Shown piece by piece: positions 27,531-36,729 of a DNA stretch of 64,000 nt. The notes beneath the pieces were generated by a model. The model had not been told where the DNA came from and did not search any database. It was given only the letters and a program-made list of their open reading frames with translations. How positions within the stretch are numbered: position 1 is the stretch's first letter; every line of letters starts with the position of its first letter. Source of the stretch: Micromonospora olivasterospora (GTDB lineage: Bacteria > Actinomycetota > Actinomycetes > Mycobacteriales > Micromonosporaceae); assembly GCF_007830265.1 (NCBI RefSeq), contig NZ_VLKE01000001.1:4526001-4590000 (forward strand), given 5' to 3'. The position numbers were made by a program, and so were the translations under genes.

Positions 27531-29395
27531 TGCCGCTCCTCGCCGGCCCTGACAGGCTGATCCCCGGCCGCGCGGCGCTGCTCCAGCGCCGTCCTCGCCC
27601 GCCGCTTCGCCGCCCGGGCGCCCCGCTTCGCCAGCCGAGCCGGGGCGATGGCGAGCCGGCCGACCCGGTAGCTGAGCGAGCCGCTGAGCAGGTTGATCGT
27701 GGCCTCGGCCCGGCGCAGCGCCCGCTCCCGCGAGGTCAGCAGGTCCTCGGTCCAGCGCAGCAGGGCCGCCAGCCGGGTCAGCTCGTCCTTCTGCCGCAGC
27801 CACGCCTCGCGCAGCTGCTGGTGGCTGTCCAGCCCGGGCGGCGGCGCGGTCGGCTCGACCGCCCGCAGTTCCTCGGCGAGGGCGTGCCGCGCCGTACCGT
27901 CGAGCCCGCGCAGCGCCGCCGTGACGGCGACCTCCGCGTCGACGGCCGCCGCCACGGCCACCCGGTCCAGCTCCCGGCCGGCCGCCCCGCCGAGCACCAC
28001 CGTCAGCCCGGCCACGTCCAGCGTGGACGGCCAGGGGTGGGCGTACCCGCCGGTGGTCAGGGCGGCGGCGAACCGCCACAGACCCCGGGCCAGCGCCACG
28101 TCGACCGGCCACCCGTCGGCGGCCCGCCAGCTCGGGTCGAGCACCGCGAAGACCGGCGCCGGGCCGGCGGCGTCGGCCACCACGACGTTGTCGGGCGAGG
28201 CCAGGGCCATCGCGCCGCCGAGCCGGCCGGCGTGGTCGGCGTGCCCGGCGAGCCAGTCCGCGTACCCGCGCAGCAGCCGGCGCAGGGCGTCGAGGTCCCG
28301 GCGCAGGCAGGTGTCGAGCAGCACCGTACGCAGCAGCCGTCCCTCGGGCACCGGCCCGGTCAGCGCGGACGGGTCGCGCCAGGCCGCCTCGCGGGTGGCG
28401 AACGGCGCGTCCGGCGTCGCCGTCACCGGCCCGCCGACCCGCCACCGCCAGCCCACGGCCGACGCCACCACCTCGACCACGCCGATCCCGGGCGGCCCGG
28501 TCTGCACGAGCGCCACCGGCAGCCCCGTCGCGGTCCCCGCGGGCAGCCCCTCCGGGGCGTCGTTCCCGCGCCGCGCCAGCACCAGCCACCCGGGCGCGAG
28601 CGCGGCGCCGAGGCCGGCGTGCAGCGCGTCGACCGCCAGCCGCGCCGGGTCCCGGAGCACCGGCCGGCCGGCGAAGCCGCCGGCGCACGCGCCGTGCAGC
28701 ACCGCGTCGAACAGCCCCGACGTGCCGCGGCCGGCGAGCGCGGCGGCGTCCACCAGCGCCGTCGGCGCGGCCGCGCCGGGGTACGCGGCGAAGCATCCGG
28801 CCGTGGCCAGCCCTGCCCCGGCCAGCCGGTCCCGGAGCTGGTCGAGGTTGGCCGGCCGCCCCGCGTCCAGCGCCCCGCCGAGCACCCAGTCGGCGTCGTC
28901 GCGCCCGGCGTACCAGGGGGTGGCGGCGACCAGCCGGTCCAGCCCGGCGGGATTGTCCAGCCGCAGCAGCAGGGCCCCGCCCGGGGCGAGCGCGCCGGCC
29001 AGCCGCTCCAGCAGGCCGTCCCAGCCGACCCGGGTCCCCTCCACCGACTCGATCGCGTCCAGCCCGCAGGCGGCGATCACCACGTCGAAAGCCTCGCCGG
29101 CGGGCAGCCCACCGGGGCCGCCGACCACGACGGAGACCCCGCCGCCGGCCCGGTCGGCCAGGGCCACCCCGTCCGGCCAGCTGCGCAGCAGGCAGGTCAC
29201 CCGCGCGTGGGCCAGCCGCTCGACCAGGGCCGGATCGTGCGGGCCGGCCAGCAGCACCCGCGCGCCCGCCGGCACCACCCGCTCGGCGAGCGCCGCGAGT
29301 GGCCCGCCGCCGGGCAGCCGCTGCTCGGGCAGGTCCGACCAGGCCAGCATCTCCCCGCCGGGCAGGGCGATCCGGGGCGCGGTCTCAGTCGTCAA
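27527..29395 (-). CDS. SAM-methyltransferase-like protein with C-terminal helical tail
   Basis: 622 residues from TTG 29395, with a full AGGAGG site 6 bases before it. Residues ~30-200 look like a class I methyltransferase: ARVLLAGPHDPALVERLA in place of the usual Gly-rich loop, FDVVIAACGLDAIESV, then LAPGGALLLRLDNPAGLDRL. The middle (YADWLAGH, ALASPDNVVVADAAG, VFAVLDPSW) resembles regions seen in large glycan-modifying methyltransferases. The C-terminus is a charged helix and basic tail (LLTSRERALRRAEATI, LAKRGARAAKRRARTAL) often found in cell-wall glycosyltransferases. It probably modifies the glycopolymer; the acceptor is unknown. Confidence 0.65.
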   Translation of the reverse strand: MTTETAPRIALPGGEMLAWSDLPEQRLPGGGPLAALAERVVPAGARVLLAGPHDPALVERLAHARVTCLLRSWPDGVALADRAGGGVSVVVGGPGGLPAGEAFDVVIAACGLDAIESVEGTRVGWDGLLERLAGALAPGGALLLRLDNPAGLDRLVAATPWYAGRDDADWVLGGALDAGRPANLDQLRDRLAGAGLATAGCFAAYPGAAAPTALVDAAALAGRGTSGLFDAVLHGACAGGFAGRPVLRDPARLAVDALHAGLGAALAPGWLVLARRGNDAPEGLPAGTATGLPVALVQTGPPGIGVVEVVASAVGWRWRVGGPVTATPDAPFATREAAWRDPSALTGPVPEGRLLRTVLLDTCLRRDLDALRRLLRGYADWLAGHADHAGRLGGAMALASPDNVVVADAAGPAPVFAVLDPSWRAADGWPVDVALARGLWRFAAALTTGGYAHPWPSTLDVAGLTVVLGGAAGRELDRVAVAAAVDAEVAVTAALRGLDGTARHALAEELRAVEPTAPPPGLDSHQQLREAWLRQKDELTRLAALLRWTEDLLTSRERALRRAEATINLLSGSLSYRVGRLAIAPARLAKRGARAAKRRARTALEQRRAAGDQPVRAGEERQ

Positions 29396-30227
29396 CTCGT
29401 TCCTCCTGGAGGTTCGCCCAGCCCAGCAGCTCCCGCAGCTCGGCCGGCACGCAGCGGTGGTCGGTGCCCAGCTCGGCGCGGGCGACCTCGACGGCGGTGG
29501 GCAGGTGCACCGACTCGCCGTGCAGCTCCGGCCACTGCCGCCGGATCCGGGCGGTGCCCCCGAACGTCGGGTCCTCGTCGGCCAGCACCATCGGGTCGCC
29601 GTAGACGGCGGGCTCGCAGCCGGCCGCGATGCCGTAGAAGATGGCGCTGGTCAACCGGTTGGAGGCCACCCGCCGGTGCCGGCGCAGCTCGGTGAGCTGC
29701 CTGTCGAGGAACAGCGGGTCGGTGTCCCTCCACCAGTGGCCCCGGTAGCCGTGGCAGATCACCCGGAATCCGGCCCGCTCGTAGCGCCGGCGCACCCGGC
29801 GCATCCCGTACTCGTGCCAGTACAGGCAGACGGTGACGGGGCCGGGCTCGGTGTCGCGGATCCGGGCGATCAGCGCGCGGTGGTCGCCGCGCACGTGCTG
29901 GCCCTCCCAGCCGTGGAACGGGTACCAGATGGTGCCCTCCCGCTCCTCGGCGGGCGGGTCGTCGGGGCGCAGCGCCAGCAGGTACGCGAACGGCGCGCCG
30001 ATCACCACCACGTTGCGCCGCCCCACCGACCAGGCCCGCCGCCGGGTCTGCTCGGACCACAGCAGGCTCGGCGTCCCCGCCACGTACGGGTGGCCGGGGG
30101 CGAGGCCGTCGCCGATGTTCCAGCCGTGCTGGACGTACCCGTTGATCCGCGGTGGGTGCCCGTCGCCCAGCCCGCAGTAGCGGGCCAGCACGTGCGCGTG
30201 GCCGTAGAAGTGGTTCGCGTGGTGCAT
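29385..30227 (-). CDS. Unidentified protein of the pseudaminic acid operon, candidate glycosyltransferase
   Basis: 280 residues from ATG 30227 (GAGGGG 5 bases upstream), ending 11 bases inside the methyltransferase gene. No family recognised with certainty. Features: an N-terminal His-rich stretch MHHANHFYGHAHVLARYCG, then INGYVQHGWNIGDG, and later WYPFHGWEG, VCLYWHEYGM and RLTSAIFYGIAAGCEPAVYG. The QHGW and GxEP-like patterns and the late LTSAIFYGIAAG resemble the end of GT-B-fold surface-polysaccharide transferases. Lying between pseC and pseF, it is a candidate transferase for the nonulosonic acid; this is inference from position. Confidence 0.6.
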   Translation of the reverse strand: MHHANHFYGHAHVLARYCGLGDGHPPRINGYVQHGWNIGDGLAPGHPYVAGTPSLLWSEQTRRRAWSVGRRNVVVIGAPFAYLLALRPDDPPAEEREGTIWYPFHGWEGQHVRGDHRALIARIRDTEPGPVTVCLYWHEYGMRRVRRRYERAGFRVICHGYRGHWWRDTDPLFLDRQLTELRRHRRVASNRLTSAIFYGIAAGCEPAVYGDPMVLADEDPTFGGTARIRRQWPELHGESVHLPTAVEVARAELGTDHRCVPAELRELLGWANLQEERVDD

Positions 30228-30237
30228 GCGTGGCCCC

Positions 30238-31394
30238 TCAGACGGCGGCGCGGGCCGGGGCGGCGTGCAGCGCGGCGGCCAGCGCGTCGACGACCCGCTC
30301 CTGGTCGGCGTCGGTGAGGTCGGGGAACAGCGGCAGGGAGAGCTGCTCGGCGTAGAACGCCTCGGCCACCGGGCAGGAGCCGCGCCGGTAGCCCAGGTCG
30401 GCGAAGGCGGGATGCCAGTGCGCGGGGATGTAGTTGACCTGCACCCCGATCCCGGCGGCCCGCATCGCGTCGTACACCGCGCGGCGGCGGCCCTCGTGGA
30501 CCCGGATCGGGTACAGGTGCCAGGCCGGCCTCGCCCAGTCCCGCCGGCCCGGAATCGACATCCCGGGCAGGTCGGCCAGGGCCTCGTCGTACCGGGCGAC
30601 CAGTTCGGCGCGGCGGGCGAGGAAGCCGCCCAGCCGGCGCAGCTGGCTGCGGCCCAGCGCGCAGAGCACGTCGGGCAGCCGGTAGTTGAGCCCGAACCCG
30701 TGCACCTCCTGGTGCCAGCCGCCCTCGTCCGGCCAGCGCTGCTCGGCGCGGTCGCGGACCAGGCCGTGGTTGCGGAACCGGCGGCCCGGCCCAGCAGCGC
30801 CGGGTCCGCGGCGGAGACCGCGCCGCCCTCGGCGGTGGTCAGGTTCTTGGTCGGGAAGAACGAGAACGTGGTCAGGTCGGCCAGCGAACCCACCGGCCGG
30901 CCGTGGTAGGTGGCGCCGATCGAGTGCGCCGCGTCGGCGAGCAGCAGCGTGTCCGTGCCGGCCAGGGCCGCGCGCAGGGCGTCGTAGTCGGCCGGGTGAC
31001 CGGCGTAGTCGACCGCCGCCACCACCCGCGTCCGGTCGGTGAGCGCGGCGGACAGGGCCGCCGGGTCCAGCGTGAACGTCTCCGGCTCCACGTCGGCGAA
31101 GACCACCTTCGCGCCCAGCGCCACGGCCGTGCTGGCCGTCGCCACGAACGTCATCGGCGGCACCACCACCTCGTCGCCGGGGCCGACCCCGGCCGCCGCG
31201 TACCCGACGTGCAGCGCCGCGGTGCCGTTGGACACGGCCGCGCAGCCGGCCCCGCCGGTCCAGGCCGCGAGGTCGGTCTCGAACGCGTCGACCTGCGGGC
31301 CGGTGGTGAGCCAGTCGCTGCGCAGGGCCGCCACCACGGCGGCGACGTCGTCGTCGGTGACGGACTGCCGCCCGTACGGCAGCGGCGCCGTCAC
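30238..31394 (-). CDS. pseC: UDP-4-amino-sugar aminotransferase (PseC-like, DegT/DnrJ/EryC1), frame interrupted
   Basis: PLP enzyme that puts the 4-amino group on the UDP-4-keto sugar made by PseB. GTG 31394 overlaps the pseB stop as GTGA. LPYGRQSVTDDDVAAVVAAL and SDWLTTGPQVDAFE open the family; the PLP Lys is in FSFFPTKNLTTAEGG near residue 180. At about 30770-30800 coding character moves one frame to RFRNHGLVRDRAEQRW and GFGLNYRLPDVLCALG, both expected next in this family, and continues to the TGA at 30238. This is consistent with one base missing near GGGCCGGGCC. About 385 residues in total. Confidence 0.85.
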
Positions 31395-32374
31395 GCCGCG
31401 ACCCCGAGCATGTCGCGCAGCCCCTCCACGCTGAGCCACTCGTCGTTGCTGTCCGACTGGTACGCGAACCCGTCCGGCACCGGCTCGCAGTCGGCGGGCG
31501 GCTGGTAGCCCCAGCCGGCGATCGTCGGCTGCACGATGAACCGGTCCGGCAGGCGCACGGTCCGGCGGCTGTCGTCCGGCGCGATCATCTCCTCGTGCAG
31601 CTTCTCGCCCGGCCGGATGCCGACCTCGTGGGTCGTCGCGTCCGGGGCGACCGCCGCCACCAGGTCCATGATCCGCATGCTCGGGATGCGCGGCACGAAC
31701 AGCTCGCCGCCGCGCATCTGGTCGAACGAGTCGACGACGAACCGGACCGCCTGGTCGAGCGTGATCCAGAACCGGGTCATCCGCTTGTCGGTGACCGGCA
31801 GGCTGCGGCCCTCGGCGGCGAGCCGGCGGAACAACGGCACCACCGAGCCGCGGCTGCCGACGACGTTGCCGTAGCGCACCACCGCGAACCGGGTCGGGTG
31901 GTGGGCGGCGTAGTGGTTGGCCGAGACGAAGAGCTTGTCGCCGACGAGCTTCGTGGCGCCGTACAGGTTGATCGGGCTGGACGCCTTGTCGGTGGAGAGC
32001 GCGATGACCTTCCGCACGCCGGCGTCGATCGCCGCGTCGACCACGTTCTGGGAGCCGGTGATGTTGGTGGCGATGAACTCCGAGGGGTTGTACTCGGCGG
32101 TGTCCACCTGCTTGAGGGCGGCGGCGTGCACCACGTACTCGACCCCGTGCATCGCCCGGGTGAGCCGCTGCCGGTCCCGGACGTCGCCGACGAACCAGCG
32201 CAGCCGCGGGTCGTCGCCGAGCTGTTGGCGCAGCTCGTACTGCTTGAGCTCGTCCCGGGAGAACACCACCACGCGGGCCGGGTCGGCCTCGGCCAGGATG
32301 TGCCGCAGGAACGTGCGGCCGAAGGAGCCGGTTCCGCCGGTGATCAGAATGGACGACCCGTTCAACTCGCTCAA
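31391..32374 (-). CDS. pseB: UDP-N-acetylglucosamine 4,6-dehydratase (inverting)
   Basis: 327 residues, extended SDR. First enzyme of pseudaminic acid synthesis: dehydrates UDP-GlcNAc at C4/C6 with C5 inversion. ILITGGTGSFGRTFLRHIL binds NADP; HAAALKQVDTAEYNP and ALSTDKASSPINLYGATKLV carry the catalytic Asp-Lys and Tyr-Lys sets that separate PseB-type enzymes from epimerases; KRMTRFWITLDQAVRFV is another family mark. TTG 32374 is the start (GGAG 7 bases upstream). A -10-like TAGCGT on this strand at 32433-32428 may give the downstream half of the operon its own promoter. Confidence 0.93.
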   Translation of the reverse strand: MSELNGSSILITGGTGSFGRTFLRHILAEADPARVVVFSRDELKQYELRQQLGDDPRLRWFVGDVRDRQRLTRAMHGVEYVVHAAALKQVDTAEYNPSEFIATNITGSQNVVDAAIDAGVRKVIALSTDKASSPINLYGATKLVGDKLFVSANHYAAHHPTRFAVVRYGNVVGSRGSVVPLFRRLAAEGRSLPVTDKRMTRFWITLDQAVRFVVDSFDQMRGGELFVPRIPSMRIMDLVAAVAPDATTHEVGIRPGEKLHEEMIAPDDSRRTVRLPDRFIVQPTIAGWGYQPPADCEPVPDGFAYQSDSNDEWLSVEGLRDMLGVAA

Positions 32375-32427
32375 CTGGTGCTCCGATGGTCGTGGTTCTC
32401 GGCCTGCCGGCCGGCGGACGGTTCGTG

Positions 32428-32433
32428 ACGCTA
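32428..32433 (-). promoter_or_regulatory. Possible -10 element for pseB and downstream genes
   Basis: TAGCGT on the minus strand, 54 bases before the pseB TTG, in the only sizeable gap (133 bases) of the pse operon. No good -35 box accompanies it. Confidence 0.35.
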
Positions 32434-32507
32434 GGCGGGGCGGGTTAACGGGCCCACGCCACCCGGTGAACGCGTACGACGCTCGCGGTGAACTGGGCCG
32501 AACCCCG

Positions 32508-33560
32508 TCAGATCAGGTCCCAGCCCAGCGGGGTGCCCCGGGGCACGTCACGGCGGAACGTGCGGCCGAGCACCCGGTCGAGGTCGGCCGGCGGCAGCCC
32601 GCCCGCCGGCCGGATCGAGCGGACGTTCTCGGCCGTCACCGGGTCGCCGGCCCGCACGTCGGCCACCACGTACAGGGAGCGGCGGAAGCGCAGTCCCTCC
32701 CGCTCGGTCGGGGTGGGGCCGACGGCCGTGGTGCCCAGCGCCGCCCAGGCCCGCTCGGACTCCACCCGCAACTCGGCCAGCTCGGCCGGCTCCAGCGAGA
32801 AGTCCGAGTCCACGCCGCCGTCGGCCCGGCGCAGCGTGACGTGCTTCTCGATCAGGCAGGCCCCGAGCGCGACCGCGGCGACCGGCACCCCGATGCCGGG
32901 GGTGTGGTCGGAGAGCCCGACCGGCACGCCGAACGCGTCGGCGAGCACCGGCAGCCGGCGCAGGTTGCTGTCCTGCGGCGGCGCCGGGTAGGAGGCCGTG
33001 CAGGCCAGCAGGACGATGCCGCCGGCGCCGCCGTCGCGCGCGGCCCGGACCGCCGCGTCGATCTCGCCGATCGTGGCCATCCCGGTGGAGACGACCAGCG
33101 GCCTGCCGGTGCTGGCCACCAGCCGGATCAGCGGCAGGTCCACCAGTTCCGACGAGGCGATCTTGTACGCCGGGACGTCCAACTCCTCCAGCAGCCGCAC
33201 CGCCGTGGCGTCGAACGGCGAGGAGAAGACCGTGAGACCGTGGCGCCGGGCCCGCTCGAAGATCGGCTCGTGCCACTCGTACGGGGTGTGCGCCCGCTCG
33301 AAGAGCTGGTAGAGCCGCTCGCCGCCCCACAGTTCGTGCCCGCCGGAGATCCGGAAATCCGGCGCGTCCACGTCGATGGTGATCGTGTCCGGCGTGAACG
33401 TCTGAAGCTTGAGCGCGTGCGCCCCGCTCGCCGCGACCGCGTCCACGATCGCCAGGGCCCGGTCCAGGTCGCCGTTGTGGTTGCCCGACATCTCGGCCAC
33501 CACGAAGGGCCGCTGCCCGGCGCCGACCGCGTGCGGCCCGATCCTCACTGTCGCCGTCAT
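32508..33560 (-). CDS. pseI: Pseudaminic acid synthase (NeuB family)
   Basis: 350 residues. Condenses phosphoenolpyruvate with the released diacetamido-trideoxy-altrose to give pseudaminic acid. VVAEMSGNHNGDLDRALAIV, ALKLQTFTPDTITID, GHELWGGERLYQLFERA and TPYEWHEPIF match PseI-type NeuB proteins; YKIASSELVDLPLI, VSTGMATIGEIDAAV and LLACTASYPAP complete the TIM barrel, and the final ~60 residues (SLYVVADVRAGDPVTAENVR) are the SAF antifreeze-like domain. ATG 33560 overlaps the pseH stop (ATGA). It is intact. Confidence 0.92.
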   Translation of the reverse strand: MTATVRIGPHAVGAGQRPFVVAEMSGNHNGDLDRALAIVDAVAASGAHALKLQTFTPDTITIDVDAPDFRISGGHELWGGERLYQLFERAHTPYEWHEPIFERARRHGLTVFSSPFDATAVRLLEELDVPAYKIASSELVDLPLIRLVASTGRPLVVSTGMATIGEIDAAVRAARDGGAGGIVLLACTASYPAPPQDSNLRRLPVLADAFGVPVGLSDHTPGIGVPVAAVALGACLIEKHVTLRRADGGVDSDFSLEPAELAELRVESERAWAALGTTAVGPTPTEREGLRFRRSLYVVADVRAGDPVTAENVRSIRPAGGLPPADLDRVLGRTFRRDVPRGTPLGWDLI

Positions 33561-34081
33561 GGTCTCCTGCTCAGTTCCGTCCACACCACCCGGTGCGGAG
33601 TGCCGTCGACGTCCCGCTCGTAGCGCCGGACGATCTCGAATCCGAAGCGCCGGTGCAGTGCCAGCACCGGTCGGTTGGTGGCCAGCGTCTCCCCGCCGAG
33701 GGTCCGCGCGCCGAGGCTGTCGAAGGCGTACGCGATGGCCGCCCGCTCCAGCGACAGCCACGCCGGCATGAGCCGCCCGCGCGCGTCCAGCCCCTCGACG
33801 TCGAGGTAGAAGCCCCAGGTCAGCGCCTTTTCCCGGCTGGCCACCCCGGAGAAGGTGACCACTCCGCAGGGCTCGCCCCGGTGCTCGTGCACCAGCAGCC
33901 GCCGGTCCGGGTCGGCGCGTACCACCGCCCACCAGGCGGCGTGCTCGGCCGGGCTGATCTCGTGCCGGGTGAGGCTGACCTCGCGGACCCGCGGGTGGTT
34001 GCGCCAGCGCAGGATCGTCGCCAGGTCGGCGTCCCCGGCCGGGCGGAGGCGGTCGGCGGCCCGGGTCGCGGTCGCGCTCAT
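33557..34081 (-). CDS. pseH: GNAT acetyltransferase of pseudaminic acid synthesis (PseH-like)
   Basis: 174 residues. Expected to N-acetylate UDP-4-amino-4,6-dideoxy-N-acetyl-altrosamine. RLRPAGDADLATILRWRNHP is the usual opening; ISPAEHAAWWAVVRADPDRR and the acetyl-CoA-binding core GVVTFSGVASREKALTWGFYL, given here only as core strands, with a late ATNRPVLALHRRFGFEIV are typical of PseH. The arrangement ATGA at both ends (with the upstream GT2 and downstream pseI) shows tight translational coupling within the operon. Confidence 0.85.
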   Translation of the reverse strand: MSATATRAADRLRPAGDADLATILRWRNHPRVREVSLTRHEISPAEHAAWWAVVRADPDRRLLVHEHRGEPCGVVTFSGVASREKALTWGFYLDVEGLDARGRLMPAWLSLERAAIAYAFDSLGARTLGGETLATNRPVLALHRRFGFEIVRRYERDVDGTPHRVVWTELSRRP

Positions 34082-35204
34082 CCCCGGCCCACCAGGGCGG
34101 TGGGCTGCTCGGCGGCGGCGGGCTCGCCGGCGGGCCCACCGTCGGGGCCGCCCCGGCGGGCGCGGGCTCGGCGGCGCGGGCGGGACGCAGCCGGCCGGCC
34201 AGCCGGTGGGCGCGCCGCAGCATGCTGTACGCGAGGTAGCTGTCCCGGGCGACCAGCCGGTGCTTCAGCCCGGCCACCCCGTCGGGGCGGGGATATCCGC
34301 CCGTCGGCAGGTACCGGCGGTAGTGTGCGGCCACCCGGCGGAAGAAGGCGCGCCGCAGCCGCGGGTGCACGCGGCCCTCGTTGCCCACCACGACGAGGTA
34401 GTGGTTGACCATCAGGGCGAACAGGTCGGTGCGGATCCACTCCTGCGTGACGTTCCGGGCCACCCACTCGTGCAGCCGCTCGTACTGGGTGAAGGCCTCG
34501 AAGTGCCGGCGGCTGCGGGTGGAGGTGATCGCGCCGAGGCGGCCCTGCCGGTAGCGGTAGCAGACCTCGTCCAGCACCGCGATGCGCTCGGCGGCGATCA
34601 GCAGCGGGTGGCTGAACGGGATGTCCTCGTACCAGCCGGGGTGGAAGCGCAGGCCCAGCTCGTCGAGGAACGCCCGCCGGATTACCTTGTTCCACGCCGT
34701 GTGCTGCACCCGGAGCAGCTCGGGCCGGTCGGCCAGCCGGACGCACCCGGCGACCCCGCGCAGCAGGTGGCTGCTCGCGTCGACCTCCAGCCGGCCGTTC
34801 TCGTGCACCCGCAGGTGGTCCAGGAGCAGCACGTCCGGCTCGTCGCGGCGCAGCCGGTCCAGCACGGCCGGCACGCTGCCCGGGGGCAGCCAGTCGTCGC
34901 TGTCGACGAACCAGACGTACCGCCCGGTCGCCAGCTCCAGCCCGGCGTTGCGGGCGAGGCCGAGCCCGACGTTGCGGGTCAGCTCGACCACCCGGACCCG
35001 GGGCCGCCCGGCCGCGTACGACCGCAGCATCTCCCCGCACCGGTCCGGGGAGGCGTCGTCGACCGCGACCAGCTCGACGTCGTCGGCCTCGGCGGCGGGC
35101 AGGCCACCCAGGACGGACTCCAGGCACTGGTACAGGTACGCCTCGACGCCGTGCACGGGCACGACGATGCTCAGCAGTGGGCTTCGCGTCGGCTCATTGA
35201 CCAC
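34078..35204 (-). CDS. GT2-family glycosyltransferase, C-terminal frame probably interrupted
   Basis: GT-A transferase: LLSIVVPVHGVEAYLYQCLE, VAVDDASPDRCGEMLRSYA, then LGLARNAGLELATGRYVWF and the DxD in VDSDDWLPPG. It also resembles the capsule and teichoic-acid-type GT2 proteins in its C-terminal half (WYEDIPFSHPLLIAAERI). As written, the frame has no stop and would run on through pseH and pseI. Shifting one base in the Ala/Pro-rich tail (about 34095-34190) gives a natural end EQPTALVGRG and a TGA that overlaps the pseH ATG. I infer one missing base. The GTG at 35204 (AAGG 8 bases upstream) is preferred over the one at 35213. Confidence 0.8.
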
Positions 35205-35294
35205 GCCCGACACCTTCGACCGCCCGGGTGGACGGCCTCGGAACCTGGCGTATCCGCCGGGCGTGGGGTGACTGAACAGCCGCCGGACGGAGAG

Positions 35295-36620
35295 TTAACG
35301 GTTGAGGATCCGGCGCACCGGACCGCCGACCGCCGCCCGCACCCGGACCCGCAGCCGCCGCCCGTCCAGCTCGGTGACGGTCTCCTTCAGTTCGTCGTTC
35401 CGGTCGCGCAGCCACTGGATGCGGGCGATCAGCTCCGCCGGGTCGGTGGCGGTCTGCGCCCGTACGGCCGGGGGATACGTCGTCGCGGCGACCTGCCGGT
35501 CGAAGCGGGTGGCGCTGTCGCCGTCGGCGAAGGAGTTGCCGAGGTCGTGCCTGGCCAGGAACTCCATCATCGTCTCGAACCGGGCCTTGTGCCCGTTGTT
35601 CAGCGCGGTGTAGTCGGCCTCGTCGTGCAACTCGATGGCGTCGACGTCGGCCGGCACCTCCTTCATGATCCGGTGCGGGATGTCGAAGTACCGGGCCAGC
35701 TCGAGGGTGCGCGAGTCGTGCGCGAACAGGTAGCCCGGGGTGCCGGCGATCAGCGCCGTGATGGTGCCGTGGATGCGGGTGCCGAAGTTGAAGTCGAACC
35801 CGGACAGGTAGTCCATCCAGGTCCACGGGTCGACGAACATCCGCACCTTGTCCTCGACGAACAGCGGGTGCGAGGTGTGGATCGGGATGGCCGCGCTCTT
35901 GCCCCGGTCCTCCGGCGCGTCGCCGAAGAGCAGCGTGCCGAGGGTCTTCAGGTCCTGCGGGATGTACCGCAGGTTCGGGTAGCGCCGGTGGTGCGAGGCG
36001 ATCACCTTCGCCATCGACTTGACGTACGGGGAGATCGTCAGCGCCACCCGGTCCTCGACCGTGAGCGTGGCCTTCTTCTTCTCCACGCGCAGGTTGTCGC
36101 CGTGTAGGAACATCGACGGGCAGCCGATCACCTCGACCGCGGAGAAGCCCAGCGCACGCAGGTAGCTCTCGGTGATCTCGCCGCGCACGCCGATGGTGTG
36201 CGACCGGTCGAGCACCGCCTTGACGAATCTCTTCACCCCGTCGTCGATCGGGCGCAGGTACTCCCGGTCGCCCTTGACGTCGGTCTGCACGCCGACGCCC
36301 AGCACCACCACCGGGATCTTGAGCCGCTCGATGAGTCGGGTCATGTTGACGAGCCGGTGGGCGTAGCTGCGCCGGAACGCGTTCGCCAGCGGCACCACGA
36401 ACACGTCGTACCGCTCGTTGATCTCGTCCGCGTCGTGCGGGTTGGCCCGGAACTCCGACGAGGTGATCTCCGCCGTCGCCGTCCGCAGGATCTTGTGCGC
36501 CGCGTGGCTGAACACGAGGTTGCCCGCGTTCTCGCCGATCCAGTTGCGCTCGAACGTCTCCTCCGGAGAATAGACGTCGAACGGCCCCTTCTTGGCCCGC
36601 AGCAGGATCCGCTTGTGCAT
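35295..36620 (-). CDS. Polysaccharide pyruvyl transferase family protein
   Basis: 441 residues from ATG 36620 (AGGGA upstream). Matches the pyruvyl-transferase family that adds a ketal-linked pyruvate from phosphoenolpyruvate to cell-wall polymers: ENAGNLVFSHAAHKIL, VVVLGVGVQTDVKG, SHTIGVRGEITESYLRALG, EVIGCPSMFLHG, then FNFGTRIHGTITALIAGTP with the conserved RIHG, and YLFAHDSRTLELARYF. The C-terminal basic helix (RIQWLRDRNDELKETV) may tether it to other operon proteins. It is the first gene of the pse operon. A -10-like TACTAT (36674-36669, minus strand) lies about 50 bases before the start. Confidence 0.9.
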   Translation of the reverse strand: MHKRILLRAKKGPFDVYSPEETFERNWIGENAGNLVFSHAAHKILRTATAEITSSEFRANPHDADEINERYDVFVVPLANAFRRSYAHRLVNMTRLIERLKIPVVVLGVGVQTDVKGDREYLRPIDDGVKRFVKAVLDRSHTIGVRGEITESYLRALGFSAVEVIGCPSMFLHGDNLRVEKKKATLTVEDRVALTISPYVKSMAKVIASHHRRYPNLRYIPQDLKTLGTLLFGDAPEDRGKSAAIPIHTSHPLFVEDKVRMFVDPWTWMDYLSGFDFNFGTRIHGTITALIAGTPGYLFAHDSRTLELARYFDIPHRIMKEVPADVDAIELHDEADYTALNNGHKARFETMMEFLARHDLGNSFADGDSATRFDRQVAATTYPPAVRAQTATDPAELIARIQWLRDRNDELKETVTELDGRRLRVRVRAAVGGPVRRILNR

Positions 36621-36668
36621 CGGGGGCTTCCCTCTCGTCGTGTCCGCGCCGTCGCCGCCGGAACCGGA

Positions 36669-36674
36669 ATAGTA
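36669..36674 (-). promoter_or_regulatory. Probable -10 element for the pse/pyruvyltransferase operon
   Basis: TACTAT on the minus strand, leaving a leader of about 45 bases before the ATG at 36620. A canonical -35 box was not identified. Confidence 0.4.
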
Positions 36675-36716
36675 GGCCATCGAAGGCGTCCGGTCGGGTA
36701 GGCAACGGCCGCCCGG

Positions 36717-36722
36717 TAGGGT
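36717..36722 (+). promoter_or_regulatory. -10 element for a probably leaderless acyltransferase mRNA
   Basis: TAGGGT ends 7 bases before the ATG at 36730, which has no ribosome site, so transcription probably begins at or next to the start codon. Confidence 0.45.
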
Positions 36723-36729
36723 GCCCGGC

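Noticed and set aside
24459..27560. A 1000-codon plus-strand open frame spanning the membrane protein and opposite pseG/pseF
   Set aside because: It mixes an off-frame reading of a membrane gene with antisense of pseG and pseF; no domain and extreme Arg/Pro/Ala content.
32508..35213. A 901-codon GT2-pseI fusion protein
   Set aside because: The joined frame passes through pseH in the wrong frame, and both pseI and pseH have their own ATGA-coupled starts. A single missing base in the GT2 tail explains the open frame better.
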